A stretch of 64,000 nucleotides of DNA from Rhodospirillum sp. (GCA_013822765.1 PNKY01000002.1:310001-374000), one strand, 5' to 3'. Shown: positions 33,701 through 42,013, numbered from the stretch's first letter. Translations and numbers: made by a program. The notes: generated by a model not told the origin, from the letters alone.

Positions 33701-34396
33701 GCCCGATGGCGACGTCTCGAGCCCGCGTGTCGGGGCGACCATCGAAAAGATATCGCGTGCGCCGACGTGATAGAGCATCTGCTCCCGGCCCGGCGCCTGG
33801 GTCAGGAAAATCTTGGACGGGGCCTTGCCGAGCGCGGCGATGGCGGCTTCGCCGGGGCCGACGCTGACGCTGCCCTGTGCGTTCTGCAATTGCACGACGC
33901 CATCAAGCACGATCAGCCGCGTCGACTTGTCAGGCAGCACTTCCAGCGTCCAGTCGGTGCCGCGGATGGCAGCGGTCGCGGCCGGCGTCTCGACATTGAC
34001 GCCGGTCCCGCCGGTGGTGGCGCGCGCCCAGACGCGTCCCGTATCCAGCTGCAGTTCCGCCGTGCCGTCTTCCGGCAATGCCTTGACCGTCAACTCGGAA
34101 TTGCGGTGCACACGGATCATGGTCTCGTCCGCGAAGCGCAACGCCAGCGTGCCCGCCGGCCCCGTGCGCAGCGCATCGCCGGCTAGCAATTCCTGGGTCG
34201 CCTCGGCGATCCGCCAGTTCGCTTCGCTGACGAAGCGCAGGCTCTCATCGCCGTTGACCGTAACGATGGCGCCGGCGATGGGAGCGGGGCGGGGCTCGAC
34301 CGCCAGCGCGGGGAAAGCAGCCAGCGCCGAAAGACTGGCAATCAGTGCACAGCGGGATGCTGCAAGCGCCCCGCGATTCCAGTACGCACTCGTCAT
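30767..34396 (-). CDS. Secreted FecR-TPR protein with C-terminal TonB-receptor-type outer-membrane barrel
   Basis: 1209 residues. Signal peptide to about residue 32 (ASLSALAAFPALA). A FecR domain at about 60-190 (GDALRTGPAGTLALRFAD ... AAIRGTDWTLEVLPD ... GVVQLQNAQGSVSVGPGE). TPR or Sel1-like helical repeats at about 270-620, with canonical units such as YNELGLVLYDNGDEGGGRDAF and ALDPEDPLPRANYAI. From about 640 to the end is a beta-rich barrel whose last strands read LSLDAINLFDQDF and PGRTVILSGHVRF, ending in Phe as outer-membrane proteins do. This end resembles a TonB-dependent receptor, but I see no plug domain or TonB box. It probably passes outer-membrane or periplasmic information to the cyclase. 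Confidence 0.85.
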   Translation of the reverse strand: MTSAYWNRGALAASRCALIASLSALAAFPALAVEPRPAPIAGAIVTVNGDESLRFVSEANWRIAEATQELLAGDALRTGPAGTLALRFADETMIRVHRNSELTVKALPEDGTAELQLDTGRVWARATTGGTGVNVETPAATAAIRGTDWTLEVLPDKSTRLIVLDGVVQLQNAQGSVSVGPGEAAIAALGKAPSKIFLTQAPGREQMLYHVGARDIFSMVAPTRGLETSPSGADARARRAEILAKPAEARSKADWIDFAQIGLAFDDRAAVEQAVANARKAGPLSVEEEARLKLVEGLLAGQRTDWNGAEAKFTAAIPGLSGDDLYLAEFGRYMALLLGKRPDEARQASAKLDTYPDSPVRAMSRAWLSAMSGDLEQALAIIKETQPRYPKNVDLALFAAQIEILLGHEEEARRWTERAIAIDPDSPETLRVQANIASDYDWNAPAARAALERAMAAAPGDADLYNELGLVLYDNGDEGGGRDAFERAIALDPEDPLPRANYAIVLVDTNKLDQADALADQALALDPSFYIALLAKGRVHIQRGDLPAAREDFLDAVAANPLMAQSTLGLAIQQYEAGDLTQAYQSIEAAERLDPNDPIAPLVRTVIALDRAEIDDAIINARKAFERYRARGGIYNPFAATQSAGSYMTAAFDTLNLTDWSRLYGDLLFSPFDAGSQFYQVTASRAPVAINQQKIEFSTSQPALIQGLLLEPLSVAARIRFTDLYRRPFLDSEAGGSVSFDDDGQSAWSADGSAQGFMNGPIPVAFFANYIRNEVDGDTLGALDEVDSANLFLGAELTMVDRLVAWGQFAHAEDDIPEVTLPGNLDQDARQTSYQAGIGYSHSFGARNLMNAVVAYGNVDADVDNDTELGAGFDLLQDLDNNDDRLFVGLAHNVDLGGVTLRYGVEGQSTDRDISREDTLAFLGVPLVGTEEVTDSTPLQGNAYFDVSTTIADSLMLQGGLTVAHIENGVGVDDTRFEPHVGIAWLPTDGQWLRLAYQEVPDQGFLTSLAPVTVVGLTPGDTPINEGGEVKSLVARWDAEWNPHLFTFLELEHQEVEDFGASLVDRFGTLSAEDGRIERVTGGANVWFGNGFGAFASASGFDSEITDGPGDGRLPLVPDWFANAGVSWAHPEQITFTLSEVVIGERLGEVDGDELGAVAITNFSIEWQPWDKRLDLSLDAINLFDQDFDLAEDIPAPGRTVILSGHVRF

Positions 34397-34531
34397 GACC
34401 CCCTCAACATTGTCCGTTCGCAGACTCCCCGAAACGACCGGTCTCCATAGGCGAACGGCTGCCGAAAATCAAACCGGCGGAGCAATCATGTGAGCCTTCG
34501 CACACAACGCCCCATGCTGCGCCAACCTCCG
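34397..34531. promoter_or_regulatory. Promoter region of the FecR/cyclase unit
   Basis: 135 nt between two minus-strand genes. It should hold the promoter for the FecR-TPR-barrel and cyclase pair. I see no strong palindrome or terminator. Confidence 0.3.
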
Positions 34532-35209
34532 CTAGCTGCGCCCGCCGACCTCGTCGATGTGATGCAGCAGATCGGCCGGGTCTTCGTAGACGCGGTACGC
34601 GCTGCTGCGTTCAAGCTCTTCCCGCCCATAGCCACCCGATAGCAATCCGATGCCGAGCGCATTGGCGCGCCGCGCTGCCAGCATGTCCCAGATGCTGTCG
34701 CCCACCACGCACGCGGTCCGGATGTCGACCTTCAAGCGATCCGCCGCCTCCAGAAACAAATCCGGGTCGGGTTTCGCGTATTTCACCTGGTCGCGCGTGA
34801 CGACCGGCACTTTGTCGAAATCGACCCCCAGGTTCTCGAGGACAGGGCGCGCGGTTTCCATCCGGCCGCTGGTGGCAATCGCCCAGGGGATGTTCGCTTC
34901 GCTCAGGTAGGCGAGCAGCTCTTTCGCACCCGGCAGCGGCGGGATCTTGCGGGCACGCTTGAGATACGCCTCGGCATGCAGCTTGCGCAGCCGGTTGACG
35001 CGCTCCTCGCTGATATCGAGTCCCGTCTCGCGCAGCAGCATGTTGGTGAAAAGCCCGCCGCTCATGCCGATCTTGCGGTGGATGCGCCAGACCGAGAGAT
35101 CGATGCCCTCTTCATCGAGCGCATCGCGCCACGCCAGCACGTGCTCGTACACACTGTCTACAAGCGTACCATCGAGGTCGAATAGAAACGATGTTTGTAG
35201 GCGCGGCAT
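34532..35209 (-). CDS. HAD-family hydrolase (beta-phosphoglucomutase/phosphatase-like)
   Basis: 225 residues. Motif I FLFDLDGTLVDS with D11 and D13, an alpha-helical C1 cap (about 20-90), motif II IATSGRME, motif III Lys in YAKPDPDLF, motif IV VVGDSIWDMLAARRA. The complete HAD set indicates an active phosphatase or phosphomutase on a small sugar phosphate. It is monocistronic as far as I can see. Confidence 0.87.
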   Translation of the reverse strand: MPRLQTSFLFDLDGTLVDSVYEHVLAWRDALDEEGIDLSVWRIHRKIGMSGGLFTNMLLRETGLDISEERVNRLRKLHAEAYLKRARKIPPLPGAKELLAYLSEANIPWAIATSGRMETARPVLENLGVDFDKVPVVTRDQVKYAKPDPDLFLEAADRLKVDIRTACVVGDSIWDMLAARRANALGIGLLSGGYGREELERSSAYRVYEDPADLLHHIDEVGGRS

Positions 35210-35399
35210 CGGGCAGTTCTCCTTAATTAGAATGATTTGAAATGAATACTGCGCGAGGCATTCGATACAAACCAGTCTGTCTAAACGACAATCCTATACA
35301 TCCTCACACCACAGGAAACCCACAAACAGCATAGCCAAAACCCTACGCATTGGGATATGCACGTTCTGCTGCGCGACTGGCCAGCAGTGGAGTATCCCT
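35210..35399. promoter_or_regulatory. AT-rich divergent promoter region, HAD / TetR genes
   Basis: 190 nt, visibly more AT-rich than its surroundings (aattagaatgatttgaaatg; atagccaaaacccta). It contains ACCAGTCTGTCTA at 35271-35283, a sequence of the type found in some TetR-family operators, although only one half-site is clear. Confidence 0.4.
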
Positions 35400-35990
35400 G
35401 TGCACGGCAATTCGGAAGCCATCAGGACGATGGGGCGACAGGACGCACGCGAACGAATTCTAGAGGCGGCGTACGATTTGTTCGCCCATCAAGGCACGCG
35501 TTCGGTCGGCGTGGACGCTATTATTGAGCGGTCCGGCGTCGCCAAGATGACATTGTACCGCCATTTCAGATCGAAGCAGGACCTCGTGCTCGCGTTCCTC
35601 GATCGGCGCGAGTCCCTGTGGACCGAGGACTGGCTGATTCGTGAAGTCAGCGTTCGCACCACTGATCCCAAGGAGCGGTTGCTGGCGATCTTCGATGCGT
35701 ATCACGATTGGTTCCAGATCGAGGATTTCGAGGGCTGCACCTTCGTCAACGTGCTGCTCGAGTATCAGGCCGACAATCCATTGCATATCGCGGCGGCCGG
35801 CCATCTGGCGAAGGTACGCGCCTTCGTGTGCGAACTGGCGACCAGGGCGGACATCAAGGATGGGCCGATGTTCTGCGATATCTGGCACATGCTCATGAAG
35901 GGCTGCACGATCGCCGCGGCTGAGGGCAACCGTCAGGCTGCCCTGCAGGCCAAGCGGGCCGCCAAGATCATTCTCGACAATTGGCCCTAG
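35400..35990 (+). CDS. TetR/AcrR-family transcriptional regulator
   Basis: 196 residues from a GTG at 35400, eight bases after GGAG. An ATG at 35430 is an alternative. The N-terminal TetR helix-turn-helix is complete: RERILEAAYDLFAHQGTRSVGVDAIIERSGVAKMTLYRHFRSKQDL is covered in residues 14-59. The ligand-binding half is helical. It is divergent from the HAD hydrolase and followed by a long hairpin. Targets and ligand are unknown. Confidence 0.88.
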   Translation: MHGNSEAIRTMGRQDARERILEAAYDLFAHQGTRSVGVDAIIERSGVAKMTLYRHFRSKQDLVLAFLDRRESLWTEDWLIREVSVRTTDPKERLLAIFDAYHDWFQIEDFEGCTFVNVLLEYQADNPLHIAAAGHLAKVRAFVCELATRADIKDGPMFCDIWHMLMKGCTIAAAEGNRQAALQAKRAAKIILDNWP

Positions 35991-36002
35991 GGATGGCCGC
36001 AC

Positions 36003-36033
36003 CGTCATGGCAAGACGTGATCTTGCCATGACG
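36003..36033. terminator. 13-bp perfect hairpin between convergent genes (repeat-family related)
   Basis: Arms CGTCATGGCAAGA and TCTTGCCATGACG with a 5-nt loop. Placed between the convergent TetR and methyltransferase genes, it can act for both. The same words (gtcatggcaag / cttgccatgac) recur in the intergenic palindrome at 58729-58827, so this is probably a short member of that family. Confidence 0.6.
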
Positions 36034-36047
36034 TGTCTGCGGATCTC

Positions 36048-37097
36048 CTAGGGACGCGCTTCGAGCACCATGTTGAACGGTGTTTCCGTGGCGCGGCGGA
36101 CTCGCGAAAATCCGCCCTGGCGCACGATCTCCGACAGGCGCAGCTCGCCGGCCTGGGCGCCCAAGGCCGCGCCGACCTCCTGATTGAGCGAGGCTGGCAC
36201 GCACACCGCGGTCGAGAACGCGTAGAACACGCGGCCCACGGGGTTGAGATTGTCCGCGAGGCTGTTGCCGGCCATCGGCTCCACCAGCATCAGCGTTCCG
36301 TCGGACTTCAGCGCCTTGCGGGCGTGCGCCGTCGCACCGGCCGGGTCGCCCATGTCGTGCAGCGCATCGAACATCGTGACGAGGTCGAAGTCCTTGCCCG
36401 CGAAGTCCTGGGCGCGCGCGGTCTCGAAGCGCACGTTGGGCAGGTGCTTGGCGTGCTCCTGGGCGTGCGCGATCGACGCACCATGGAAGTCGATTCCGAC
36501 GAACTGCGACTTTGGGAACGCCGCCGCCATGATGATGGTCGAGGCGCCGTGACCGCAGCCGACGTCCGCGACCTTCGCGCCGCGTTCCAGCTTCTGCACC
36601 ACGCCGTCCAGGGCTGGCAGCCATCCGGTGAGGAGGTTCGCCCGATAGCCCGGCCGGAAGAAGCGCTCGACGCCGCAGAACAGGCAGTTGCAACGATCGC
36701 TCCAGCCGACGCCTTTGCCGGTGCGGAAGGCCTGCTCGAGACTCGGCTGGTCGGCGAACACTGCCGCGAGCGAATGGAAGCCGCCGGTCATGTTCACCAC
36801 GCTGGCATCGTCCGCGAATACCGCCGCCTGCTCGGGCGACAGCGCGAAGGTCTCTTCGCGCGCGTCGTAGGTGACGAAGCCGGAAGCGGCCTGCGACGAC
36901 AGCCACTCCCGCACCAGGCGCTCGTTGGTGCCGGTCCTGGCCGCCAGCTGGTCGGGGGTCACCGGGCACCCATCGGCCATCGCGCGATAGAGGCCCAGCC
37001 GGTCGCCGGTGAAGACGAGGGCGGCATTGGCGGCAGCGCCAAGTTCGCTAACAAGTGTTCCGAGCAAGGGCTCGAGCTTTTTCATATCCAAAGTCAT
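36048..37097 (-). CDS. Class I SAM-dependent methyltransferase with N-terminal winged helix
   Basis: 349 residues from ATG 37097 (GGAG seven bases upstream). The frame is open 20 codons more. The N-terminal region (about 25-80: ALVFTGDRLGLYRAMADGCPVTPDQLAARTGTNERLVREWL) is a dimerisation winged helix as in O-methyltransferases and Rv2258c-like proteins. SAM motif I is VADVGCGHGAST near residue 180, followed by GIDFHGASIAHAQEHAK and DALHDMGDP. Acceptor unknown. It is divergent from the GlxA-type AraC regulator. Confidence 0.86.
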   Translation of the reverse strand: MTLDMKKLEPLLGTLVSELGAAANAALVFTGDRLGLYRAMADGCPVTPDQLAARTGTNERLVREWLSSQAASGFVTYDAREETFALSPEQAAVFADDASVVNMTGGFHSLAAVFADQPSLEQAFRTGKGVGWSDRCNCLFCGVERFFRPGYRANLLTGWLPALDGVVQKLERGAKVADVGCGHGASTIIMAAAFPKSQFVGIDFHGASIAHAQEHAKHLPNVRFETARAQDFAGKDFDLVTMFDALHDMGDPAGATAHARKALKSDGTLMLVEPMAGNSLADNLNPVGRVFYAFSTAVCVPASLNQEVGAALGAQAGELRLSEIVRQGGFSRVRRATETPFNMVLEARP

Positions 37098-37189
37098 GGG
37101 TTCTCCATTCCCTTCTTGCGTTAGTCGCGCGTCTCGGACGCGATAGGCCGGGAACATAGGGATGGCGTTTGGGAGCAGTCAGAGGCAAA

Positions 37190-38341
37190 ATGGCCGGAAT
37201 GGAGCCATTTGAGCCAAGGTGTGATATGGGCCACAGGCCGACTCAGGTTAGCATCCTGGTATTCCCGGAATGCGATCCGTCGATCATCTACGGGATGTAC
37301 GACACCCTCTGGTTCGCTGGGATCGAATGGGTCAATGGCAAGACCAGCGGCGAGCATCTATTCGAATCGCGCATCGTGACCGCGGAGCCAGGCGCGATCC
37401 GGTTGTGCACCGGCGTCAGCATCGTGTCGCAGGCGACCGTCGACGAAGTGACCAGCACGGATGTTGTGTTCATTCCCAACGTCATCATCAATTCCGCCGA
37501 CGGTCTGCGGAAGCTCGATCGGCGGCTGCTCGACTGGCTCGTGCGCATGCACGCGCAGGGGGCGCAGATCTATGCGGCTTGCGGCGGCTCTCTGGTTCTT
37601 GCGGAGGCTGGTCTGCTGGACGGACAGGAGGCGACGACCCACTGGTGCTATGTGCCCTTGTTCAGGGAGGAGTTTCCAAACGTAAAACTGCACGAGGATC
37701 GCATCCTGGTGCAGACCGGTGAAGGCCGCACCATCCTGTGCTGTGGCGGCGCATCGTCATGGCAGGATCTGGCGCTGCTGCTGATCGCCAAATACGGCGG
37801 CACGGACGAGGCGATCCGCATCTCCAAGTTCTTCCTCTACCAGTGGCACCGCGAAGGGCAGCTGCCGTTCGCATCGATGATCGCCAACAAAGGGCATGGC
37901 GACGCGGCAATCGAGCGCTGCCAGACCTGGCTGGCACAGAACTACGAGCGTCCCGACATCATAGCGGAGCTGGTGCAGCGCTCGGGCCTGCCCAAGCGCA
38001 CGTTCGACCGGCGCTTCCGGTCGGCGACGGGTTACTCGCCGCTGGCGTATGTGCAGGCGCTGCGCATCGAGGAGGCCAAGCACCTGCTGGAGACCGGCAG
38101 CCAGCCGATCGAGGAGATCGCGCAGGAGGTCGGCTATGCCGACCTGGCGTCGTTCCGCCGGTTGTTCCGCCGGCAGGCCGGCATGTCGCCCGGCGATTAC
38201 CGCAAGAAGCTGCAGCTCCCGGATTTCGTCCGGCAGATGGCAACACGCGCCGAGGCTACTGCTGCGCGAAGCGGAACTGCGTCAGCTGCCGATAGGTCTC
38301 GTCCGGCCGCAGCACCACGGTTGAGAAGTGCGGGCGGTTGA
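37190..38341 (+). CDS. GlxA-family AraC regulator (DJ-1/PfpI domain + AraC HTH)
   Basis: 383 residues from ATG 37190. Starts at 37169 (TTG), 37199 or 37226 are also possible and no ribosome site decides. The N-terminal DJ-1/PfpI domain (about 15-185) starts QVSILVFPECDPSIIYGMYDTL and contains IYAACGGSLVLAEAGLLDG, where the Cys sits at the nucleophile elbow. The C-terminal AraC domain (about 240-340) has two HTHs: IIAELVQRSGLPKRTFDRRF and IEEIAQEVGYADLASFRRLF with ATGYSPLAYVQALRIE. It likely responds to a metabolite and may control the divergent methyltransferase gene. Confidence 0.85.
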   Translation: MAGMEPFEPRCDMGHRPTQVSILVFPECDPSIIYGMYDTLWFAGIEWVNGKTSGEHLFESRIVTAEPGAIRLCTGVSIVSQATVDEVTSTDVVFIPNVIINSADGLRKLDRRLLDWLVRMHAQGAQIYAACGGSLVLAEAGLLDGQEATTHWCYVPLFREEFPNVKLHEDRILVQTGEGRTILCCGGASSWQDLALLLIAKYGGTDEAIRISKFFLYQWHREGQLPFASMIANKGHGDAAIERCQTWLAQNYERPDIIAELVQRSGLPKRTFDRRFRSATGYSPLAYVQALRIEEAKHLLETGSQPIEEIAQEVGYADLASFRRLFRRQAGMSPGDYRKKLQLPDFVRQMATRAEATAARSGTASAADRSRPAAAPRLRSAGG

Positions 38342-39272
38342 TCGAATCCGGGAACCGCTGCGGCTCCAGGCACAGGCCGCGATAGGGCAGGTGCGGTTCG
38401 TTCTCGTACGCCTCCTGCGACGGCGCGAGGCGGATGCCCTCGTAGAACTGCAGGCCGGGCTCGGTGGTCGACAGCTCCATCGCCAGGTCGCCGCTGGGCG
38501 ACACCAGGCGCGCCGCGAGCGGCAACTCCGTGGCCTGCGGCTGCCAAGCCTGGTTCAGCACGAAATTGATGTCGTAGCCCGGTCCATGCTCGGCGCGGAT
38601 CGGACGCAGCACGCGGAAGTCATAGACGGTGTCGATCACGCTGCGGATCTCTCCGGTCGGGATCAGGAACCGGTCGAGCGGCGTGTAGAAATCCGCCGCC
38701 ACCATCATGCGGTGGTCGCGCACGTCGCTGCCCGGCTGCAACGTGAAATACGAATGGTGGCCGAGGTTAGCGACGGTCGGCGCATCGGTGGTCGCGGTCA
38801 GCTCGATGCTGAGCGTGCCGGGACTCGTGATCGCGTAGGTGCAGCGCGCCGTCAGCGCGCCCGGATAGCCGGCATCACCGTCGGGCGAAGCGATCTCCAG
38901 CGTCATCGAATTGTCGGTCGCGCCGATTAGCTTCCATACGCGCTTGGAAAACCCATCCGGCCCGCCATGGAGGTGCACATGGTCGCCTTCGTTGACCGGC
39001 ACTTTGTAGCGCTTGCCGTCGAGCGTGAAGCCGGTGTCGATCCGGTTGATGCAGCGCCCGACCGTCGCGCCGAGATAGGCGCGGCCCTCGATATAGCCCT
39101 GCAGCGAGCGATAGCCGAGCACCACGCGCCGCTTGGCCGGCCCCATCGGCACTACGAGATCGCGCAGGATCGCGCCGTAGGTGATGACCGAGGCCTCCGT
39201 GCCGCAGCTGCCGCGCAGCTTGATTTCCTGCACGCCCTGGTCGCCGAAACGGCCGAATTCCGAGATCGACAT
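38256..39272 (-). CDS. galM: Aldose 1-epimerase (mutarotase) family protein
   Basis: 338 residues from ATG 39272. The upstream open frame to 39464 lacks a plausible start. The beta-sandwich motifs are present: VVLGYRSLQGYIEGRAYLGATVGRCINRID, HLHGGPDGFSKRVW (first catalytic His), ANLGHHSYFTL (second His pair), YDFRVLRP, and the C-terminal catalytic Glu in CLEPQRFPDSIN. It interconverts the anomers of an aldose before oxidation. It is divergent from the FadR regulator that heads the sugar-acid operon and probably belongs to the same pathway. The 3' end overlaps the AraC gene by 86 bp in the convergent direction, so one of the two C-termini is unusual. Confidence 0.85.
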   Translation of the reverse strand: MSISEFGRFGDQGVQEIKLRGSCGTEASVITYGAILRDLVVPMGPAKRRVVLGYRSLQGYIEGRAYLGATVGRCINRIDTGFTLDGKRYKVPVNEGDHVHLHGGPDGFSKRVWKLIGATDNSMTLEIASPDGDAGYPGALTARCTYAITSPGTLSIELTATTDAPTVANLGHHSYFTLQPGSDVRDHRMMVAADFYTPLDRFLIPTGEIRSVIDTVYDFRVLRPIRAEHGPGYDINFVLNQAWQPQATELPLAARLVSPSGDLAMELSTTEPGLQFYEGIRLAPSQEAYENEPHLPYRGLCLEPQRFPDSINRPHFSTVVLRPDETYRQLTQFRFAQQ

Positions 39273-39405
39273 GGTGACTTGATCCGTTATTTTCCGTTGT
39301 TTAAGTCGGTTCCGAGGCTTGACTTGAAGCCGGCCTCCCGCCACTGATAAAACATATAATACTACAAATACCAACCCCCCTCTCGGGGGCCGGGAGGCCA
39401 TCAGG
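39273..39405. promoter_or_regulatory. Divergent promoter region, galM / FadR operon
   Basis: 133 nt. It contains an AT-rich core (gataaaacatataatactacaaata, about 39346-39370) likely to hold -10 elements, and a small hairpin CCCCC-TCTC-GGGGG at 39376-39389 ending three bases before the GGGAGG ribosome site (39392-39397) of the FadR gene, so folding could limit its translation. Confidence 0.4.
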
Positions 39406-40188
39406 GTGCAGGTCAAACGCAAGCCGTCGCGCATGTTTTCGCAGCGCAGCATCCATGGCCGCATCGCGCACGAGATCGGTCAGCAGATCCTGCGTGGCGA
39501 CCTGGCCCCGGGCGAGGTCCTGCCCAACGAGACCGATCTCGGCGGCGACTTCGGCGTCAGCCGGACCGTGCTGCGCGAGGCGATCAAGGTGCTGGCCGCC
39601 AAGGGCCTGGTCGAATCTCGTACCAAGATCGGCACCCGCGTCAAGGCGCGCGATCAGTGGAACATGCTCGACCCCGATGTCCTCAGCTGGAGCCTCGCCT
39701 CGCACGACGCCGAGGCCTACGCCCTGGCGGTGTCGGAGATGCGCCGGATGCTGGAGCCGGCCGGCGCCGCGCTGGCGGCGCAGCGCGCGACCCCGGAGCA
39801 GATCGGGCGCATCCGCGACGCCCTGGAGGGCATGGCCGCGGCCGGCGAGAAGACCGAGGAAAGCGTCGATCACGACTTGCGTTTTCATCTCTCCATCCTG
39901 GAGGCGACCAACAACCCGTTCCTGGTCTCCATGGGGCACGTGATCGAATCGGCGATCGCCTTCAACATCAAGCTCTCGGTGAAATTCCCGAACCTGCGCG
40001 TTCAGTCGGTGCCCTTGCACCGCGTCGTGCTGGAGCGGATCGAGAAGGGCGACCCGCGCGGCGCCCAGGCGGCGATGGTCAAGCTGCTGCAGGAAGCCCA
40101 GGTGGACATCGAACAAATTCTGGCCAAGCCTCGTGGCCGCGCTGCGCGCGCGGCGTCCACGAGGCGGCTGCGCAAGGCACTTAGATAG
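39406..40188 (+). CDS. FadR/GntR-family transcriptional regulator
   Basis: 260 residues from GTG 39406 with GGGAGG eight bases before. The GntR winged helix is at about 15-80 (IAHEIGQQILRGDLAPGEVLPNETDLGGDFGVSRTVLREAIKVLAAKGLV). An all-helical FCD effector domain follows (MRRMLEPAGAALAA ... DHDLRFHLSILEATNNPFL), with the metal-ligating Asp/His pattern. It resembles regulators of galactonate and sugar-acid pathways. It is 12 bases before the dehydratase and should control the operon to 51826, probably responding to an aldonate or keto-deoxy acid. Confidence 0.89.
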   Translation: MQVKRKPSRMFSQRSIHGRIAHEIGQQILRGDLAPGEVLPNETDLGGDFGVSRTVLREAIKVLAAKGLVESRTKIGTRVKARDQWNMLDPDVLSWSLASHDAEAYALAVSEMRRMLEPAGAALAAQRATPEQIGRIRDALEGMAAAGEKTEESVDHDLRFHLSILEATNNPFLVSMGHVIESAIAFNIKLSVKFPNLRVQSVPLHRVVLERIEKGDPRGAQAAMVKLLQEAQVDIEQILAKPRGRAARAASTRRLRKALR

Positions 40189-40200
40189 GAGTACGGACAA

Positions 40201-41940
40201 ATGGCCGACGGCACGGACGGCAAGAAGCAGCTGAGATCCCGTCACTGGTATGGCGGCGCCAACAAGGACGCCTTCATGCACCGCAGCTGGATCAAGAACC
40301 AGGGCCATCCGGACCACATGTTCGATGGCCGGCCGGTGATCGGTATCTGCAACACCTGGTCCGACCTCAATCCGTGCAATGCGCATTTCAAGGAACTGGC
40401 CGAGGTGGTGAAACGCGGCGTCTACGAGGCCGGCGGCTTCCCGGTGGAGTTCCCCGCCATGTCTCTGGGCGAAACTACCCTCCGCCCGACCGCGATGCTG
40501 TTCCGCAACCTCGCCAGCATGGAGGTCGAGGAATCGATCCGTGCCAACCCGATCGACGGTGTCGTGCTGCTGGTCGGCTGCGACAAGACCACGCCGGCGC
40601 TGCTGATGGGCGCGGCCAGCTGCGACCTGCCAACCATTGCGCTCAGCGGCGGCCCAATGCTGAACGGCAAGTTCCGCGGTTGCGACGTCGGCTCCGGCAC
40701 GTCGGTCTGGCAATTCAGCGAAGCCGTGAAGGCGGGCGAGATGACGCTCGCCGATTTCATGAGCGCGGAATCCGGCATGTCGCGCTCTCCCGGCCACTGC
40801 ATGACCATGGGCACGGCCTCGACGATGGCCAGCATGGTGGAATCGCTCGGCATCGGACTGCCGGAGAACGCGGCTTATCCGGCGGTGGATTCGCGGCGCA
40901 AGCGCCTCGCGCACCTGGTCGGCAACCGCGCGGTCGAGATCGTGAAGGAAGATCTGCGCATCTCCAAGGTGCTGACGCGCGAAGCATTCCAGAACGCGGT
41001 CCGCACCAACGGCGCGATCGGCGGGTCGACCAACGCGGTGGTGCATCTGCTCGCCATCGCGGGGCGCCTCAATCTCAACCTCACGCTCGATGATTGGGAC
41101 CAGTGGGGCAAGGAGGTGCCGACGATCGTCGACCTCATGCCGTCCGGCCGCTTCCTGATGGAGGATTTCTGCTACGCCGGCGGCCTTCCCGTCGTCATGA
41201 AGGCGCTGGCCGAGCATGGCCTGCTCAACAAGGACGTCATGACAATCAATGGCAAGACTGCCTGGGACAACGTCAAGGACGCGCAGAACCACAACCAGGA
41301 GGTCATCCGTCCCTGGAACAATCCGCTGACCTCCCATGGCGGCATCGCGGTGTTGCGCGGCAACCTCGCGCCCAATGGCGCGATCCTGAAGCCGTCGGCG
41401 GCGACGCCGGCGCTGATGCAGCATCGCGGCCGCGCGGTCGTGTTCGAGGACATCAACGACTACAAGAAGAAGATTGCCGATCCCAATCTCGACGTCGACG
41501 AGACCTGCGTGATGGTGCTGAAGAATTGCGGACCCAAGGGCTACCCCGGCATGGCCGAGGTCGGCAACATGGGCCTGCCGCCCAAGGTGCTGAAGAAGGG
41601 CATCACCGACATGGTGCGCATCTCCGATGCGCGCATGAGCGGCACGGCGTACGGCACCGTGGTGCTGCACACCTCGCCGGAAGCCGCCGCCGGCGGCCCG
41701 CTGGCGCTGGTGAAGGATGGCGACATGATCGTGTTGGATGTCGCCGGTCGAAAGCTGCATATCGAGGTCAGCGACGAGGAGCTGGCCAAGCGCCGCACGC
41801 AGTGGAAAGCGCCCAAGCCGCCGATGGAAAGCGGCTACCAGAAGCTCTACGTCGACCACGTGCTGCAGGCCGACAAGGGCGCCGACCTCGATTTTCTGGT
41901 CGGCAACCGCGGCGCCGGCATTCCGAAGGAATCGCATTAG
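40201..41940 (+). CDS. IlvD/Edd-family sugar-acid dehydratase (L-arabinonate dehydratase-like)
   Basis: 579 residues, the same length as Rhizobium leguminosarum L-arabinonate dehydratase. Positions known there for the [2Fe-2S] cluster and catalysis are matched: C59 in LNPCN, C127 in LVGCDKTTP, C200 in SPGHC, and S480 in DARMSGTAYG. The protein turns a sugar acid into its 2-keto-3-deoxy acid. The family accepts several C5 and C6 acids, so the substrate may be L-arabinonate, D-xylonate, fuconate or galactonate. It is first after the regulator in an operon with an importer, a lactonase and downstream enzymes. Confidence 0.9.
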   Translation: MADGTDGKKQLRSRHWYGGANKDAFMHRSWIKNQGHPDHMFDGRPVIGICNTWSDLNPCNAHFKELAEVVKRGVYEAGGFPVEFPAMSLGETTLRPTAMLFRNLASMEVEESIRANPIDGVVLLVGCDKTTPALLMGAASCDLPTIALSGGPMLNGKFRGCDVGSGTSVWQFSEAVKAGEMTLADFMSAESGMSRSPGHCMTMGTASTMASMVESLGIGLPENAAYPAVDSRRKRLAHLVGNRAVEIVKEDLRISKVLTREAFQNAVRTNGAIGGSTNAVVHLLAIAGRLNLNLTLDDWDQWGKEVPTIVDLMPSGRFLMEDFCYAGGLPVVMKALAEHGLLNKDVMTINGKTAWDNVKDAQNHNQEVIRPWNNPLTSHGGIAVLRGNLAPNGAILKPSAATPALMQHRGRAVVFEDINDYKKKIADPNLDVDETCVMVLKNCGPKGYPGMAEVGNMGLPPKVLKKGITDMVRISDARMSGTAYGTVVLHTSPEAAAGGPLALVKDGDMIVLDVAGRKLHIEVSDEELAKRRTQWKAPKPPMESGYQKLYVDHVLQADKGADLDFLVGNRGAGIPKESH

Positions 41941-42013
41941 GGACGTGTTGCCGCCAGCGCGGCCAATACGAAGTTGAGTACAAGCCATCACAACAAAAAC
42001 TGAGGAGGGAACA

